Positions 8,963 through 18,818 of a stretch of 64,000 nt of DNA are shown here, one piece after another (position 1 is the first letter of the stretch; the number at the start of each line of letters is the position of its first letter). Made by a program: the position numbers and the translations under genes. The notes beneath the pieces were generated by a model. The model was not told the origin of the DNA and did not search any database. It was given only the letters and a program-made list of their open reading frames with translations. Source of the DNA: Ichthyophis bannanicus (taxonomy: Eukaryota > Chordata > Amphibia > Gymnophiona > Ichthyophiidae); contig CM066036.1 of assembly GCA_033557465.1 (NCBI GenBank), forward strand, positions 718,434,828 through 718,498,827. Reading direction: 5' to 3'.

Positions 8963-11164
8963 ATGGGGGGGTCCCAAGGTAAGGGGACTGCTCCAGAATC
9001 TGCGGGAGTGCGTGCTCAGCCAAATGTTGTGATAAGGTTTAAAACTGCAGCTAAGAAGGCATCCTATTCTCGCCGTACCCCGGTCCCTCCCGGCACACCC
9101 CCGGCAGCTGGGGAGACGCCAAAGGAATACGTAGATAGAGTGGCAGGGGGTTATTATACTGATCCCTGGGTGGATAATATGGCGGGGTGGAAAGAAGGTT
9201 TACATAGCTCAAATTCTTTTCCCAGCGAGGGTAGCTTCTCTGCCTGGCATTTAGATATGATTCGGGGATTGTGACTGGGGGATAAGAAAGCTTTTCCCTT
9301 TTATTCCGGAGACCCGAAATGGCCCAAATCTTATATGAAGGAATGTGGTACTGTATGGATACAACTGGCTCCTTATTATAATGGTCAGCACCTACTGGTG
9401 CTTGACTCGCCCTGGGAACTGCCTCCGAAATCACCCCAACCCAAGGTGTCCTCCTCCCGGGTGCCCACGGCCCCTCCGCCGTATCAGCCCATTTACCCCT
9501 CCCTGGTTGGATCGGCCGCCATTGTAAAGTCAGCCAGAGACTCTGATTCATTAGAGGACATTGTTCTGGCGGCGGCTGCTTCTACCGTGCACCCCCCGGT
9601 AGTAATGGCGGGGCGTGCCCCCACCCACCGGGAATTACTTATAGATAAAATGTTTCAGCGGATATGTACCATTTATGAGGCTGTGCGTGACAAGGGGGAG
9701 GAGCCTGCTGGTTCCCCTTCACTGCCGCCCGCTGCCTGGCTACCTTCTCCTGCCCTACCTTCTCACTCAAGCCCATGCTTGACCGAATCTGGGCCCGCCC
9801 CTGTTGGGCGGGACGCGCCCAGGGACAACATGTATCGCCAATTGAGTAAGACATCTCCGGAGGTCTCTACCGGGAGTTTGGGGACGCGAGCAGGGGCCGA
9901 AGGGTCCACTGCCGCTTCCCCTTCTGTCCCTTTTGCCCCGCCGGAGTCCCTTATTACCCCCTAATTCCCCCCTTCTGATGTCTTCATTTGAAGATTGGTG
10001 GGGGGAGGGAACAGGAACAGAGTAGGGCTAGGGCTCATAGGGATGGGCTTAGCCCTCATAACCCCTTTCATAAGCTGGATTCAAATGACGTGAGAACTTC
10101 TAACAGTGATAGAGTGACAGGAGACCCTACATCTAAGGGCCATATATACACCCAGTATCCTTTTCTAACTATTGGTAACCAGCTTGTTGTTAAGCCCCTG
10201 GATCCCGCCATCCTTTCTTCTATCTTACAGCATGCCCCGAACCCCATGAAAACGCCAGCTGCCACTGTGCACTACTTGAAACGTATGACTCATGGTTTGC
10301 AGTGCATGGCGCAGGACTACCTCCTCATTATTGATGGTGTCCTGGGGTATGATGAAGAAACCCCATTTGATTTTTCTAGGGTTAAGTCACTGGCGAATCC
10401 TTGAGACGCCGGATGATTCTAATTATTCCCTCCGATATCCCGAGGTGATAAAAAAGATGTGGGATGAAGTGTTAGAAGAGTTTGAGCATTTATTTGGGGT
10501 GAAACAGAATCTTGCTGCATCTATTGCATGCGTGCAGGAACCAGGGGAAGGAGTTTCACAGTTTGTGCGAAGGTTTCTTAAGTGTTGGAAGGAGGAGGCA
10601 GGTTTATCACAGGAAGGCCTGATGGCTTCGATGTATGTTCAGACGCTGTTTGGGCCTATGCGCCCCAAAGTGACTGTAGCATGTAAGCGAATGATAGATG
10701 CTTGGTTTAGCATGACTCCGGCAGAATTAGAGAAGGTAATATTAACGAAGGAAGTGGCGGGATGCTTTGCAGATATGGATGTTAAGAAAGGTAAAATTTC
10801 TCATGCTTGGCAGCAGGATATTGGTTGCCAGCAATCCTACCCCGGGGGATATCAACCCCCGGGGCTTCAGTGGTTGCAATCTTGGGGGTGGAGGGGACAG
10901 CGGGGCTGGTTTTGTGGCGGGCAGGGTGGTGGAAGAGGAGTAGGGCAGGGAATATCTAGGAATCAGATTTGTTTTCATTGTAAGCAACAAGGACATTGGA
11001 AAAATGAGTGCCCCTACACGGCAGGTAGTGGCCCGGTGCCGACTCAGGGGGGGGTGGGTCTGGCCCCCTCCCGCGACACCATCGGCACCACTCCCTCCTC
11101 ATCTAGTAGCCCTGCAACCCCTGTTATCCCTATTACATGGCAACAACCCCCGCAATGCCCATAG
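8963..11164 (+). pseudogene. gag: ERV gag (MA, linker, CA, NC), disrupted
   Basis: The chosen ATG gives MGGS, allowing N-terminal myristoylation as in gammaretroviral MA. MA runs to about 9430 with a single TGA at 9272-9274. A proline-rich linker contains a PPPY late-domain motif (9473-9484) followed by a YPSL. After a TAA at 9962 the frame changes. CA occupies about 10000-10800, with a second frame change near 10400; the segment around 10530-10600 (QEPGE...FVRRF) corresponds to the major homology region. A Gly/Arg-rich NC carries one CCHC knuckle (CFHC...GHWKNEC, 10970-11011). Gag ends in TAG at 11162-11164 in the same frame as pro-pol. It would encode the virion structural polyprotein but cannot be translated intact. 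Confidence 0.9.
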
Positions 11165-12502
11165 GGCTGCCCTGAGGCAACGGTTCCGATCTGGGTTCAG
11201 TTAACAGGTGGATGGAAGGAGCCCCTTTGTTGTTCATTGCGCATTAATGGCCAGCAAGTCTCCTTTGTAATTGATACGGGAGCGACTTGCTCTACGTTGC
11301 ATGCCTCTGTTTGTAGGGAACCCTTAACGCCAGGTCCTGCCTCAGTTGGGATAAATGGAACCTCTACCCCCACATGGATTACACCCCCATTCTCTGTCTC
11401 CGCGCTTGGTAACAATACCGTTCTGTTTACACATTCATTTACGATTATTCCCTCCTGTCCAGTGAGTCTCCTGGGGTGGGACCTGTTGTGTTGCTTAGAA
11501 GCAGTAACTATTAGTAATTCAGATGGCTCTTTTGCCTTGCATTCTCCTTTTTTATTAAATATGATTTCTACAGAGGCGCATGGGTTGTCTAAGGTTCCTC
11601 CTAAACTCTGGGCCACTTCCCCAACTGATGCCGGGTTGGTCCCCTGTACGCCGTATGTGGCACGTTTGAAGGATCCTCAAACTGTCGTCTGTATTCAACA
11701 GTACCCTTTATTTGGCCCTAAGGAAACTGTCTTGCAGTCCATGATCCAGGATTTTGTTGCAGCAGGTATTGTAGTTCCTACTGTTTCTCCTTATAATACT
11801 CCCGTGAATCCCATCCCTAAGGGTGATGGGTTCCGTTTTACCCAGGATTTATGGGCCGTAAATCAGCTTGTTGTCCCACTGGCACCGGTGATGCCCGATA
11901 TTGCCAGGCTACTTACTCTTTTTCCTATGGAAGCCAAATGCTTCATGATTATTGATTTAGCTAATGCCTTTTTTAGTATACCACTAGATCCTATCACACA
12001 GCCTCTTATGGCTTTCACACATGCAGGCAAACAATATACCTGGACTCGCCTGCCGCAGGGATACATTGATTCCCCGGCAGCGTATTCTCTTGTTCTTAAG
12101 GCATCAATTGAAATGTGGCATCCGCCTTGTTCCTCCACCCTTCTCCAGTATATGGACAATTTGTTGTTATGTTCTAAAACAATCACAGAATGTGAAAATG
12201 ACTCTGTATCCTTGCTTTCCCATCTAGCCTCCCATGGACATAAGGCTTCTTTAAAAAAGCTCCAGTGGTGTTGTGAACATGTTACTTACTTGAGGTTTGT
12301 GCTGTCCCCCGGAAATCGGGCGCTCTCTCCCGCCCGAGTACAGGCAATTATAAAATTATCTCCTCCAACAACAGTGACACAAATGCTGGCTTTTCTTGGA
12401 TTAGTATCCTTTTGTCGTGCTTGGATCCCGGACTGTGCTTATTGGGATTCCATATTGCGAAGGGCTACTTTGCAGTTACCAGGCTCTGCATCTATTGAAT
12501 GA
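11165..12502 (+). pseudogene. pro-pol: ERV protease and N-terminal reverse transcriptase
   Basis: The frame is open without a break directly downstream of the gag amber codon, so Gag-Pro-Pol would arise by stop-codon readthrough as in gammaretroviruses. Protease shows the catalytic DTGA at 11273-11284 and a downstream LLGWDLL block. RT follows with an L-W-A-V-N-Q segment, IDLANAFFSIPL (motif A Asp), LPQGYIDSPA and YMDN at 12149-12160. Functional enzymes have YxDD, so the second catalytic Asp is replaced by Asn here. An internal TGA ends the frame at 12500-12502. Confidence 0.9.
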
Positions 12503-14161
12503 ACCGAATAAATACTTTCAGCATTTGCTACTTTGAAAAAGCTGCTTATCTCGGCTCCTACACTTGGACTACCCGATTATGGGAAAATGTTTTACTTATA
12601 TGTAAGGGAAGAGGGAGGAACTATGGCAGCTATTTTGGCTCAAGACCACAGGGGGGAGGGGGGGGGGAATGCGTCCAGTTGCATATTTATCGAAAAAATT
12701 GCCCCTCCAGGTACAGGGTATGCCTGCATGTTTGCAAGCCCTGGCGGCTTCGGCTATTGCCGTACAGATGACTATCCCGATTACCCTGTCTCATGAGACT
12801 ATTCTGTTTTCTACCCATTCTGTTTTAAATGTGTTAAAGAACCTTACTACACAACACATGACAGCCCAGTGGCTTAGTGGGTATGAGGTGATTTTAACAA
12901 CTACTGAAGGGTTGTCGGTTAAACAGCAATCTGCTGCCTTTACACCGATGCTGGCCTTGCAGGCCTTAATGCACCAAGTAGATGATTCCGAGTTGCCCCA
13001 AGAAGAACATGATTGCATAAAGTTGATTAACTTTGAGACGTCAGTACGTCCTGATTTGCCCTCCTCCCCGCTCCCGGACGCTCCACATATATTTGTGGAC
13101 GGGAGCTGTGTCCGTCCCGCAGACAACACCTACATTGCTTCTTATGCCATTGTAGAACTCCCAAATATTTTGCATGAAGCCCAGTTATTACTTTATGGTT
13201 CTGCACAAGTTGCAGATTTGGTAGTGCTTACTAGAGCCTGTGAATTATTTGCTGATAAATGTGTTAACATTTGTACAGATTCCAGGTATGTCTTTGGGGT
13301 GGTGCATGATTTTGGTCTCTTATGGCGGCATAGGGGATGGAAAACGGCAGACGGTAAATCAATTTCTCATGCACAATTGGTTAATGAACCGCTGGCTGCC
13401 TTATGTAAACCCAAAGAAGACGCCATTATTAAATGTACTGCACACAGATATGACACTTCTATTGCCTCTCAAGGTAATGCCTTAGCTGATCTTGCAGCCA
13501 AACAGTGTGCACAAGCCCAAATTGAACTCTTACGTAGTAATAATATCTCTCAGGGCATGCCGACAGTTTCGTATTATTTGTCTGATCCTTTACTGTCTGA
13601 GTATTATGTCTCCCCTCTTGAGCATTCTTTACCTCTGCACCACTTGCAGGCTGCTGCAGATCCTGAGGATATTATGTATTGGGAACAGAATAATATGAGT
13701 TTAAATTCAGCACAGATTTGGCAGGAAAAAGGGGGGGGGGGGTGGCGAAGAGGACTACCGAAAGCGGCAGCCCCTCTCTTAATTGGTCAAGTACATGGGG
13801 TAGGGCATAAAAACAGAAAGACGGTTCTTAAGGAGTTACAGGAAATATTTGTTTGCAGAGATTTGCCTCATTTAGTGGAATCACAATTGAGTCATTGCTT
13901 AGTATGTGCTAGGAATAATGTTCAGCCGGGAAAAGCAATAGGACAATTGCAACATTTACCCCCACCCCAAGGCCCGTTTCAGGCCCTACAAGTAGATTTC
14001 ACATATATGCAATGATCGATAGGGGATTATAAGTATTTGTTGGTCATTGTAGATAGGTTTTCAAAGTGGCCAGAGGCTTTTCCCACGACCAAGGAAGATG
14101 CTAGAACAGTAGCAAAAATTCTCTGTAAGGAAGTTATTCCCCGCTTTGGGTGTCCCCTTTC
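12503..14161 (+). pseudogene. pol: ERV RT connection, RNase H and integrase N-terminal part
   Basis: The same frame continues past the TGA (ISAPTLGLPDYGK, then a LAQDHRG block) and then shifts by one in a G-rich run near 12655-12670. RNase H follows with FVDGS (13095), an E in TRACELFAD, TDSRYVF and a late NALADLAA Asp. The integrase zinc domain has H-x3-H at about 13790-13810 and C-x2-C near 13895-13905. LQVDFTYM at about 13990 supplies the first catalytic Asp; a TGA at 14013-14015 follows. The frame goes on ([17 protein letters not shown]) to the insertion point. The G11-type run near 13730 is another likely indel site. Confidence 0.88.
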
Positions 14162-14162
14162 T
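14148..14162 (+). repeat. target-site duplication of the ORF1-only element, left copy
   Basis: The 15-bp sequence gggtgtcccctttct occurs here and at 16064-16078. It is ERV integrase sequence duplicated on insertion, and its perfect match indicates target-primed reverse transcription of a fairly young element. Confidence 0.92.
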
Positions 14163-14406
14163 TTTTTTTTTTTTTAATTTATTTTTATTGAGAATTTATA
14201 ACATTCTGACAATACAAATCAAAAAAAAGAAATAGAATAAAAAACAAAAGAAATTCAACTAGAAGCAAAAACAATTCCAAGGTACAACAGACCACATCAC
14301 GGGGAGTATTCAAATGAAGAAACAAAATTCGCAGGAGAAACAAAATCAGACACAATTATGTGTCCGACTAACGTTAAACTAGCCTAAATTTTGCTTCCGA
14401 TGGCAA

Positions 14407-15537
14407 TTAATCATCAGATAAGGAAGAAGAAGAAGAGGAAACCCTTGGTGTTTGCTTTTCCTTATCCAAGAGCCACCTATCCAGATTATTTTGATCCATA
14501 GTAATAATGCATTTGCAAGGGTAGCAGAGAAAAAAGGTAGCCCCAACAGCGACAACTCGATCTCTGTAAGCAAGAAAAGACTTCCGACGGAGCTGGGTCG
14601 TGCGGCACACATCAGGAAACATTGAAATCTTCCCTCCACAATATAAGACATCTTTTTTTTGAAAATAAGCTTTTAAGAGGGAGATTTTCTCTTCCTCTGA
14701 GGACAAGGTAACTAATAATGTAGCCCTCGTGGAAATATTGTCCTGAGTATCCTCTAAGAAAGCTGTCAGATCAAAGACCGCAGGTTCTTCAGAGATAACT
14801 AAGTCATCGCTGTTGGGTTTAACTACCTTTGAGGGAAGGTAATAACATTTTAACAATAATAGGGTATCTGCATTAGTAATTTGCAATACATCTTTCAAAT
14901 ATTTTCTAAAAAGAATGGAAGGCGATAATAAAGATATACAAGGGAAATTTAGCACTCGAAGATTTTTTGATCTATGCATATTTTCCAAATTTTCAAGCTT
15001 CTGGGAATAAACCAAACTATCCTTAACACTATCTGACTGCCAGGATAACAATGCTTTAACCTGAGTATCAAGTTGAAGATAATTGGAAGATAGATTTTTC
15101 ACTTGAGTATCTACTGACTGGAACTTACAATATGTATCCCTGGTAAATTGGCATAGTGAAGGAACAGTCTCCATTAAAACAGACTCAGTTCTTTTAACTA
15201 CTTGCCATATATCTATCAGGGAAATTGAAGCCCCAGTAGGGGAACTAACCGAAGGAACAGACTCCTTCCAATTAACAACTTTAGGTAATACACCAATCTC
15301 CAGTGACTCTACAGGAAGAGAAGACACTTCTGAGAGTTCCAGAAAACCCGGAGGCAAAGGTGGAGTTCGCTCCACCGAACTAAGGCTAGCGCCCTCCAAG
15401 GCGGGGATAGAAGAAGCAGTACCTGAAGGAACGGTCACCGGCGTTGATACCACATGCCGGTCCATAGGGCCCGTAGTCTTTTCTGTGGGAGGGGTCTTTT
15501 TCTTCCTCTTGCCCCCTGGCATGATACACAGCGGCAC
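14407..15537 (-). CDS. L1-type ORF1 protein (RNA-binding chaperone), intact
   Basis: 376 codons uninterrupted; an internal Met six codons in (MPGGKRKKK) has a basic N-terminus and may be the real start. Residues about 1-100 are Ser/Pro-rich. Residues about 110-200 are predicted helical with heptad-like Leu/Val spacing, fitting the ORF1p trimer coiled coil. Around residue 205 comes KNLRVLNFP, an RRM-like strand, then KCYYLPSK. The C-terminal domain carries KISMFPDVCRTTQLRRKSFL, close to the (R/K)IFPD...T..RR...F pattern of L1 ORF1p, and ends in a Ser-rich acidic tail. The inferred role is coating and chaperoning of retrotransposon RNA. Its integrity with no ORF2 suggests ORF1 is selected or was recently active. 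Confidence 0.85.
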   Translation of the reverse strand: MPLCIMPGGKRKKKTPPTEKTTGPMDRHVVSTPVTVPSGTASSIPALEGASLSSVERTPPLPPGFLELSEVSSLPVESLEIGVLPKVVNWKESVPSVSSPTGASISLIDIWQVVKRTESVLMETVPSLCQFTRDTYCKFQSVDTQVKNLSSNYLQLDTQVKALLSWQSDSVKDSLVYSQKLENLENMHRSKNLRVLNFPCISLLSPSILFRKYLKDVLQITNADTLLLLKCYYLPSKVVKPNSDDLVISEEPAVFDLTAFLEDTQDNISTRATLLVTLSSEEEKISLLKAYFQKKDVLYCGGKISMFPDVCRTTQLRRKSFLAYRDRVVAVGATFFLCYPCKCIITMDQNNLDRWLLDKEKQTPRVSSSSSSLSDD

Positions 15538-15686
15538 GACCTCCTAAGTTGCTCCTAAGGGGCTCCCAAGGGGCGTGTCCTGCCCCTTTCGATATGCCCC
15601 TTAGGATACGCCCACAACTGACGCCCAGGCTGACGCCAAAAGAGAGTACCACAACTTTATCCAGAAGGGGGAGGGAAGCCTGGGGC
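15538..15686 (-). promoter_or_regulatory. unique 5' UTR of the ORF1-only element
   Basis: In sense orientation this joins the last promoter monomer to ORF1. It holds repeated Gly/Pro-type codons in antisense ORFs but no conserved coding frame. The last 40 bases before the ATG are GC-rich. Confidence 0.5.
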
Positions 15687-16063
15687 CTTCGATGACGTAG
15701 GTGGAGCTGCCCCGAGGAAGCCGGCAAGCTGCACGCGCTGGATGGAATCGCCCCCTCCACAGAGGAGCAACAGCAGAAATCTCTCCCAACAGCACAGAAA
15801 CGCCAAGATCTTTAAATAAGGGCCCTCGATGACGTAGGTGGAGCTGCCCCGAGGAAGCCGGCAAGCTGCACGCGCTGGATGGAATCGCCCCCTCCACAGA
15901 GGAGCAACAGCAGAAATCTCTCCCAACAGCACAGAAACGCCAAGATCTTTAAATAAGGGCCCTCGATGACGTAGGTGGAGCTGCCCCGAGGAAGCCGGCA
16001 AGCTGCACGCGCTAGATGGAATCGCCCCCTCCACAGAGGAGCAACAGCAGAAATCTCTCCCCC
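15687..16063 (-). repeat. 137-bp tandem promoter monomers (2.75 copies)
   Basis: Units at 15687-15823, 15824-15960 and 15961-16063 (the last cut at the element's 5' end) repeat with a period of exactly 137 bp and very few differences. In sense orientation each has a TATA-like TTATTTAAA, a CRE-like TACGTCA, a GGGGCAGC block and a run of GC-rich sequence. Layout and position match the 5' UTR monomers of rodent L1s, which act as repeated promoters. Overlapping minus-strand ORFs starting MEGAIPSS come from the repeat itself. Confidence 0.88.
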
Positions 16064-16717
16064 GGGTGTCCCCTTTCTATAGATTCTGATCAGGAACCAG
16101 TGTTCACCTCTAAGGTGCTACAACAGATTACTCAGATGTTTGCCATTGATTGGAAATTTCATGTCCCATATCACCCACAGTCATCAGGGATAGTAGAACG
16201 AATGAATCGAACAATTAAAGAAAAATAAAAAAAAAAGGCTACACAACATGCCCCAGGAAGGTGGCCAGTGTATCTGCCAGCTGTATTGGCAGAAATTAGG
16301 CTAACGCCCGGGGCATCTGGATTCTCTCCTTTTGAAATTCTGATGGGACAACCCTTCCCCTTCCCCTGGAAATGGCCCGAGGGAACGGTGATAATGGCGG
16401 ATGACTTGTTGCTAGCACAGGAAGAATATGCTACACAGCTAGCTAAATATTTATGCACGGTGTCTGAACAAGTGTACAATGCTTTCCCTTTTCCTTCTAC
16501 AGAACCGATGCACCCATTCCGCCTGAGAGACTGTGTGCTGGTAAAGCTGTTTCATAAGAAGGGCCAGTGGGACCCGCCGTTTGGAGATCCGGAGGAGATT
16601 ATTGCAGTTACTCGCACAGCCGTGCTGACTGATAAGCATCTGACCTGGGTACATGCCTCACACGTCAAGAGTGCACCGGAGGATTCCTGGAAGACGCTTG
16701 ACTCGCCCCAGCCATGA
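16064..16717 (+). pseudogene. pol: ERV integrase, catalytic core remainder and C-terminal domain
   Basis: The left 15 bp are the right-hand target duplication (16064-16078). Integrase core resumes with an IDSDQEPVFTS segment (second catalytic Asp) and HPQSSGIVERMNRT (third catalytic residue Glu), giving the D,D-35-E arrangement when read with the part before the insertion. A TAA in an A-rich run at 16226-16228 breaks the frame; coding then continues in the same frame to TGA at 16715-16717. The C-terminal domain has a GQWDPPFG segment equivalent to the GPY/F motif of gamma/epsilon integrases. Its stop overlaps the env ATG as ATGA. Confidence 0.88.
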
Positions 16718-18398
16718 AGTCTGCCTGGCTGGCCCTTTCTTGTTTATTATTGATCTCAGTTGTCATTGTGCTGTCTACATACTATTTTACAAACGAAGGA
16801 CCTTGGACGCAGGCACATCGGACAGAGAACAATGCAACTTGGATTCAGGTATCTCTCAATAGTTCTCGGTGGACTAAGCGAGAACTCCTCGCTCCGAATT
16901 TGTGGAAATCCTCTGACTGCATTATCTGTACTCCTTTACCAAAGGGTGTAGCATATGCTCCGGTACACATTTCAAAGGTTCCCTTAAATGAGTACGCAGG
17001 ACAACTAGCTTGTGTAGATAATAATAATTTTTCTGCCAGTTGTTATGAATCTTTCAATTGTCCCCAGACGTGGTATATGATGAATATGATATATGATCCT
17101 TTACGTGTATATGCTGACCCAAATATGATATTTGATCTATGTTTGATAACAAATGCATCCATTGCTTTTTCACACAGGTGTAACCTGTCGTATAATCTGT
17201 TTAATGGGTCTTTTCATTTTATTAATAACTCAGTCATGATAAATTGGTATAATCATTCCGGTAATATGGACCCCTCCAATATGGAAAATGATTGGAGAAA
17301 TATTACAAAGAGCCCAGTAGTGTTTAACGGATCTGACTTCCGCTGGTATGTGGGAGTTGGTCCCATTTACCACGATGGTTCAGCTGTAGTGACACAGGGG
17401 TCCCAAATGAATCCCCATACACTTCATGCTATCTACCAATGTCCAGTTTAAGAAAGAATCTCATCTCATCCACTGTGGGAAGTTCTTTTGTGAAGTGGTC
17501 TGATGGGCATAATATGAGTGGCATATGGACCACTGGCACAGACCTCTTCACTGTGGTGGGTCATTATTGGTTGTGTGGGGAGATGATTTATCAACAAATT
17601 AACGCGTCTTTGCTACCCTGTGCGTTAGTTAAAATAACTTCTTATTTGGCTCTAATACCTTTGAATGTGACCCATGGTAAAAGAAAGAAAAGGAATGCAA
17701 ATCCTTGGTCACCTGATAATCCTGAAGATGAGGCTATTCAAGCTTCATATCAATATATTAATGCTACTTATCCTTTGACCAAAGTTCGCTTGGATGCGCT
17801 TAGCTGGACTTCCTGGATCCCAGTTTTCCAGACCCCCGCTATCACCGCTGAATTAGGTATGGCAATTCGAAGATTACAATGCGTGTTACCTATACAAATG
17901 AGTTCAGTAACAGAATCCATTTCTAAGCTTGCATAATCCCTGGAACAGAATACTCAAATGACTTTACAAAATCGTAGAGCTTTAGATCTCTTACTATCAG
18001 CTGAGGGCGGGGCTTGTACTTTTTAAAATGAAACTAATTTTTGTACTGTTATAGCAAACCACACGATTTTTGTCTTAGATGCCATGAAAAAGATTAAGAC
18101 CTTATCTGATTTGAATATGGCTGATTTCAAGGGCGGTATTGATTTCAGTAACATATGGGGTGATGTTGTAAAATGGTTTGGCGGGTTGGGGGGTGGTCTC
18201 AAAGGGCTGATTATTGCCCTATTGAGCGGTTTTATAATCCTTGTTCTTTTTTGTTGTATATTCTCATTTGTTCTTGGCTGTTGTCGGAAGGCCCTGCAGA
18301 ACTCCACCACTTTTATGTACTCTTATACACCTGTTTCCATGGTGGCTGATGCACCTGAGCGCGCCACCACTGACCTCCAGTTAATAATGTCTGCTTAA
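16714..18398 (+). pseudogene. env: ERV env (SU and TM), disrupted
   Basis: The ATG at 16714 overlaps the pol stop. A hydrophobic signal peptide spans residues about 3-24. SU is rich in N-x-S/T sites and cysteines. The frame changes by one near 17440. In the new frame a YWLCG block is followed by an RKKR furin-like site near 17690. TM contains stops at 17934-17936 and 18024-18026, an LQNRRALD heptad/immunosuppressive-type motif near 17970 and cysteines downstream. A single membrane anchor lies at about 18200-18285, followed by a 35-residue cytoplasmic tail. I see no clear hydrophobic fusion peptide directly after the RKKR site. In life it would mediate receptor binding and fusion; this copy cannot. 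Confidence 0.88.
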
Positions 18399-18449
18399 CT
18401 GTCCTTCAGAAGACTGTTTGGCTGTTCTTATAATGGGCCTATGCAGGCC

Positions 18450-18461
18450 CAAAGGGGGGAT
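18450..18461 (+). promoter_or_regulatory. polypurine tract
   Basis: CAAAGGGGGGAT lies directly before the 3' LTR start TGATATGGG at 18462. It is the expected plus-strand primer site, and the same tract is present before the 5' LTR at 8000-8011. Confidence 0.8.
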
Positions 18462-18813
18462 TGATATGGGAAAAATAAAAATAGGAATCCTGTATATATC
18501 TGTATATGGAAAGGAATGTGCTGTGCTAAGACAAATTGATTGTTCTACACGGAGACGACTAACATCTGTGGAGTTACTGATAAGTTGTGGTTGGCCTTGA
18601 TGACGTATGTATATGTTTCTGTTAATGTATAAAAGACAGACAGCCCCTCTAACCTGTGGAATAAACGTACATACTACTTATGTGCGAGTGTGTGTGTTTG
18701 TTCCCCTAGAATTCCAGACAGAGAAGGTAAGGTGATTCCTCAGCCCAGAGAATTAACAGACGTCCCGAGAGTAAGTGGTATATAGTGCTGGGAAAGGATA
18801 ACCCACACTAACA
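18462..18813 (+). mobile_element. ERV 3' LTR
   Basis: 352 bp, TG...CA, with TATAAAA at 18628-18634 and AATAAA at 18660-18665. Compared with the 5' LTR it lacks about 40 bp just after the first 20 bases and 13 bp near 18598, and differs at roughly 17 other positions by eye. It is followed by the AGCTA target duplication. Confidence 0.9.
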
Positions 18814-18818
18814 AGCTA

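Larger units (their letters stand above)
14163..16063 (-). mobile_element. ORF1-only L1-like retrotransposon (HAL1-like), complete
   Basis: The element is 1.9 kb, flanked by a perfect 15-bp target duplication and lies on the minus strand. Its 3' end is an A-run (T-run at 14162-14175) preceded by AATAAAAATAAATT in sense orientation. Its 5' end consists of 2.75 tandem 137-bp monomers (15687-16063), then about 150 bp of unique 5' UTR, a single intact ORF1 (15537-14407) and about 230 bp of 3' UTR. There is no trace of endonuclease or reverse transcriptase, so it must have been copied by another L1-like element. It lies inside the ERV integrase and is younger than the provirus. Confidence 0.88.
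7748..18813 (+). mobile_element. class I (gamma/epsilon-like) endogenous retrovirus, complete provirus span
   Basis: The integrated unit is bounded by TG at 7748 and CA at 18813 and flanked by the 5-bp direct repeat AGCTA (7743-7747 and 18814-18818). Inside, in order, are a partial LTR start plus env-tail copy, a full 5' LTR, a leucine-type PBS, and gag with one CCHC knuckle. An in-frame TAG, pro-pol, env, a polypurine tract and the 3' LTR follow. One zinc knuckle, TAG suppression and an env beginning at the pol stop are gammaretrovirus-like traits. All coding regions carry stops or frameshifts, and the integrase region is split by a LINE-like insertion, so it is defective. LTRs differ by roughly 5% by eye plus two indels. 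Confidence 0.93.

Noticed and set aside
15601..16034. overlapping minus ORFs starting MEGAIPSS
   Set aside because: They are produced by the 137-bp promoter monomers, repeat in step with them and have no conserved domain.
15687..16063. CRISPR-like or satellite array
   Set aside because: Units are adjacent without spacers and lie exactly at the 5' end of a retrotransposon.
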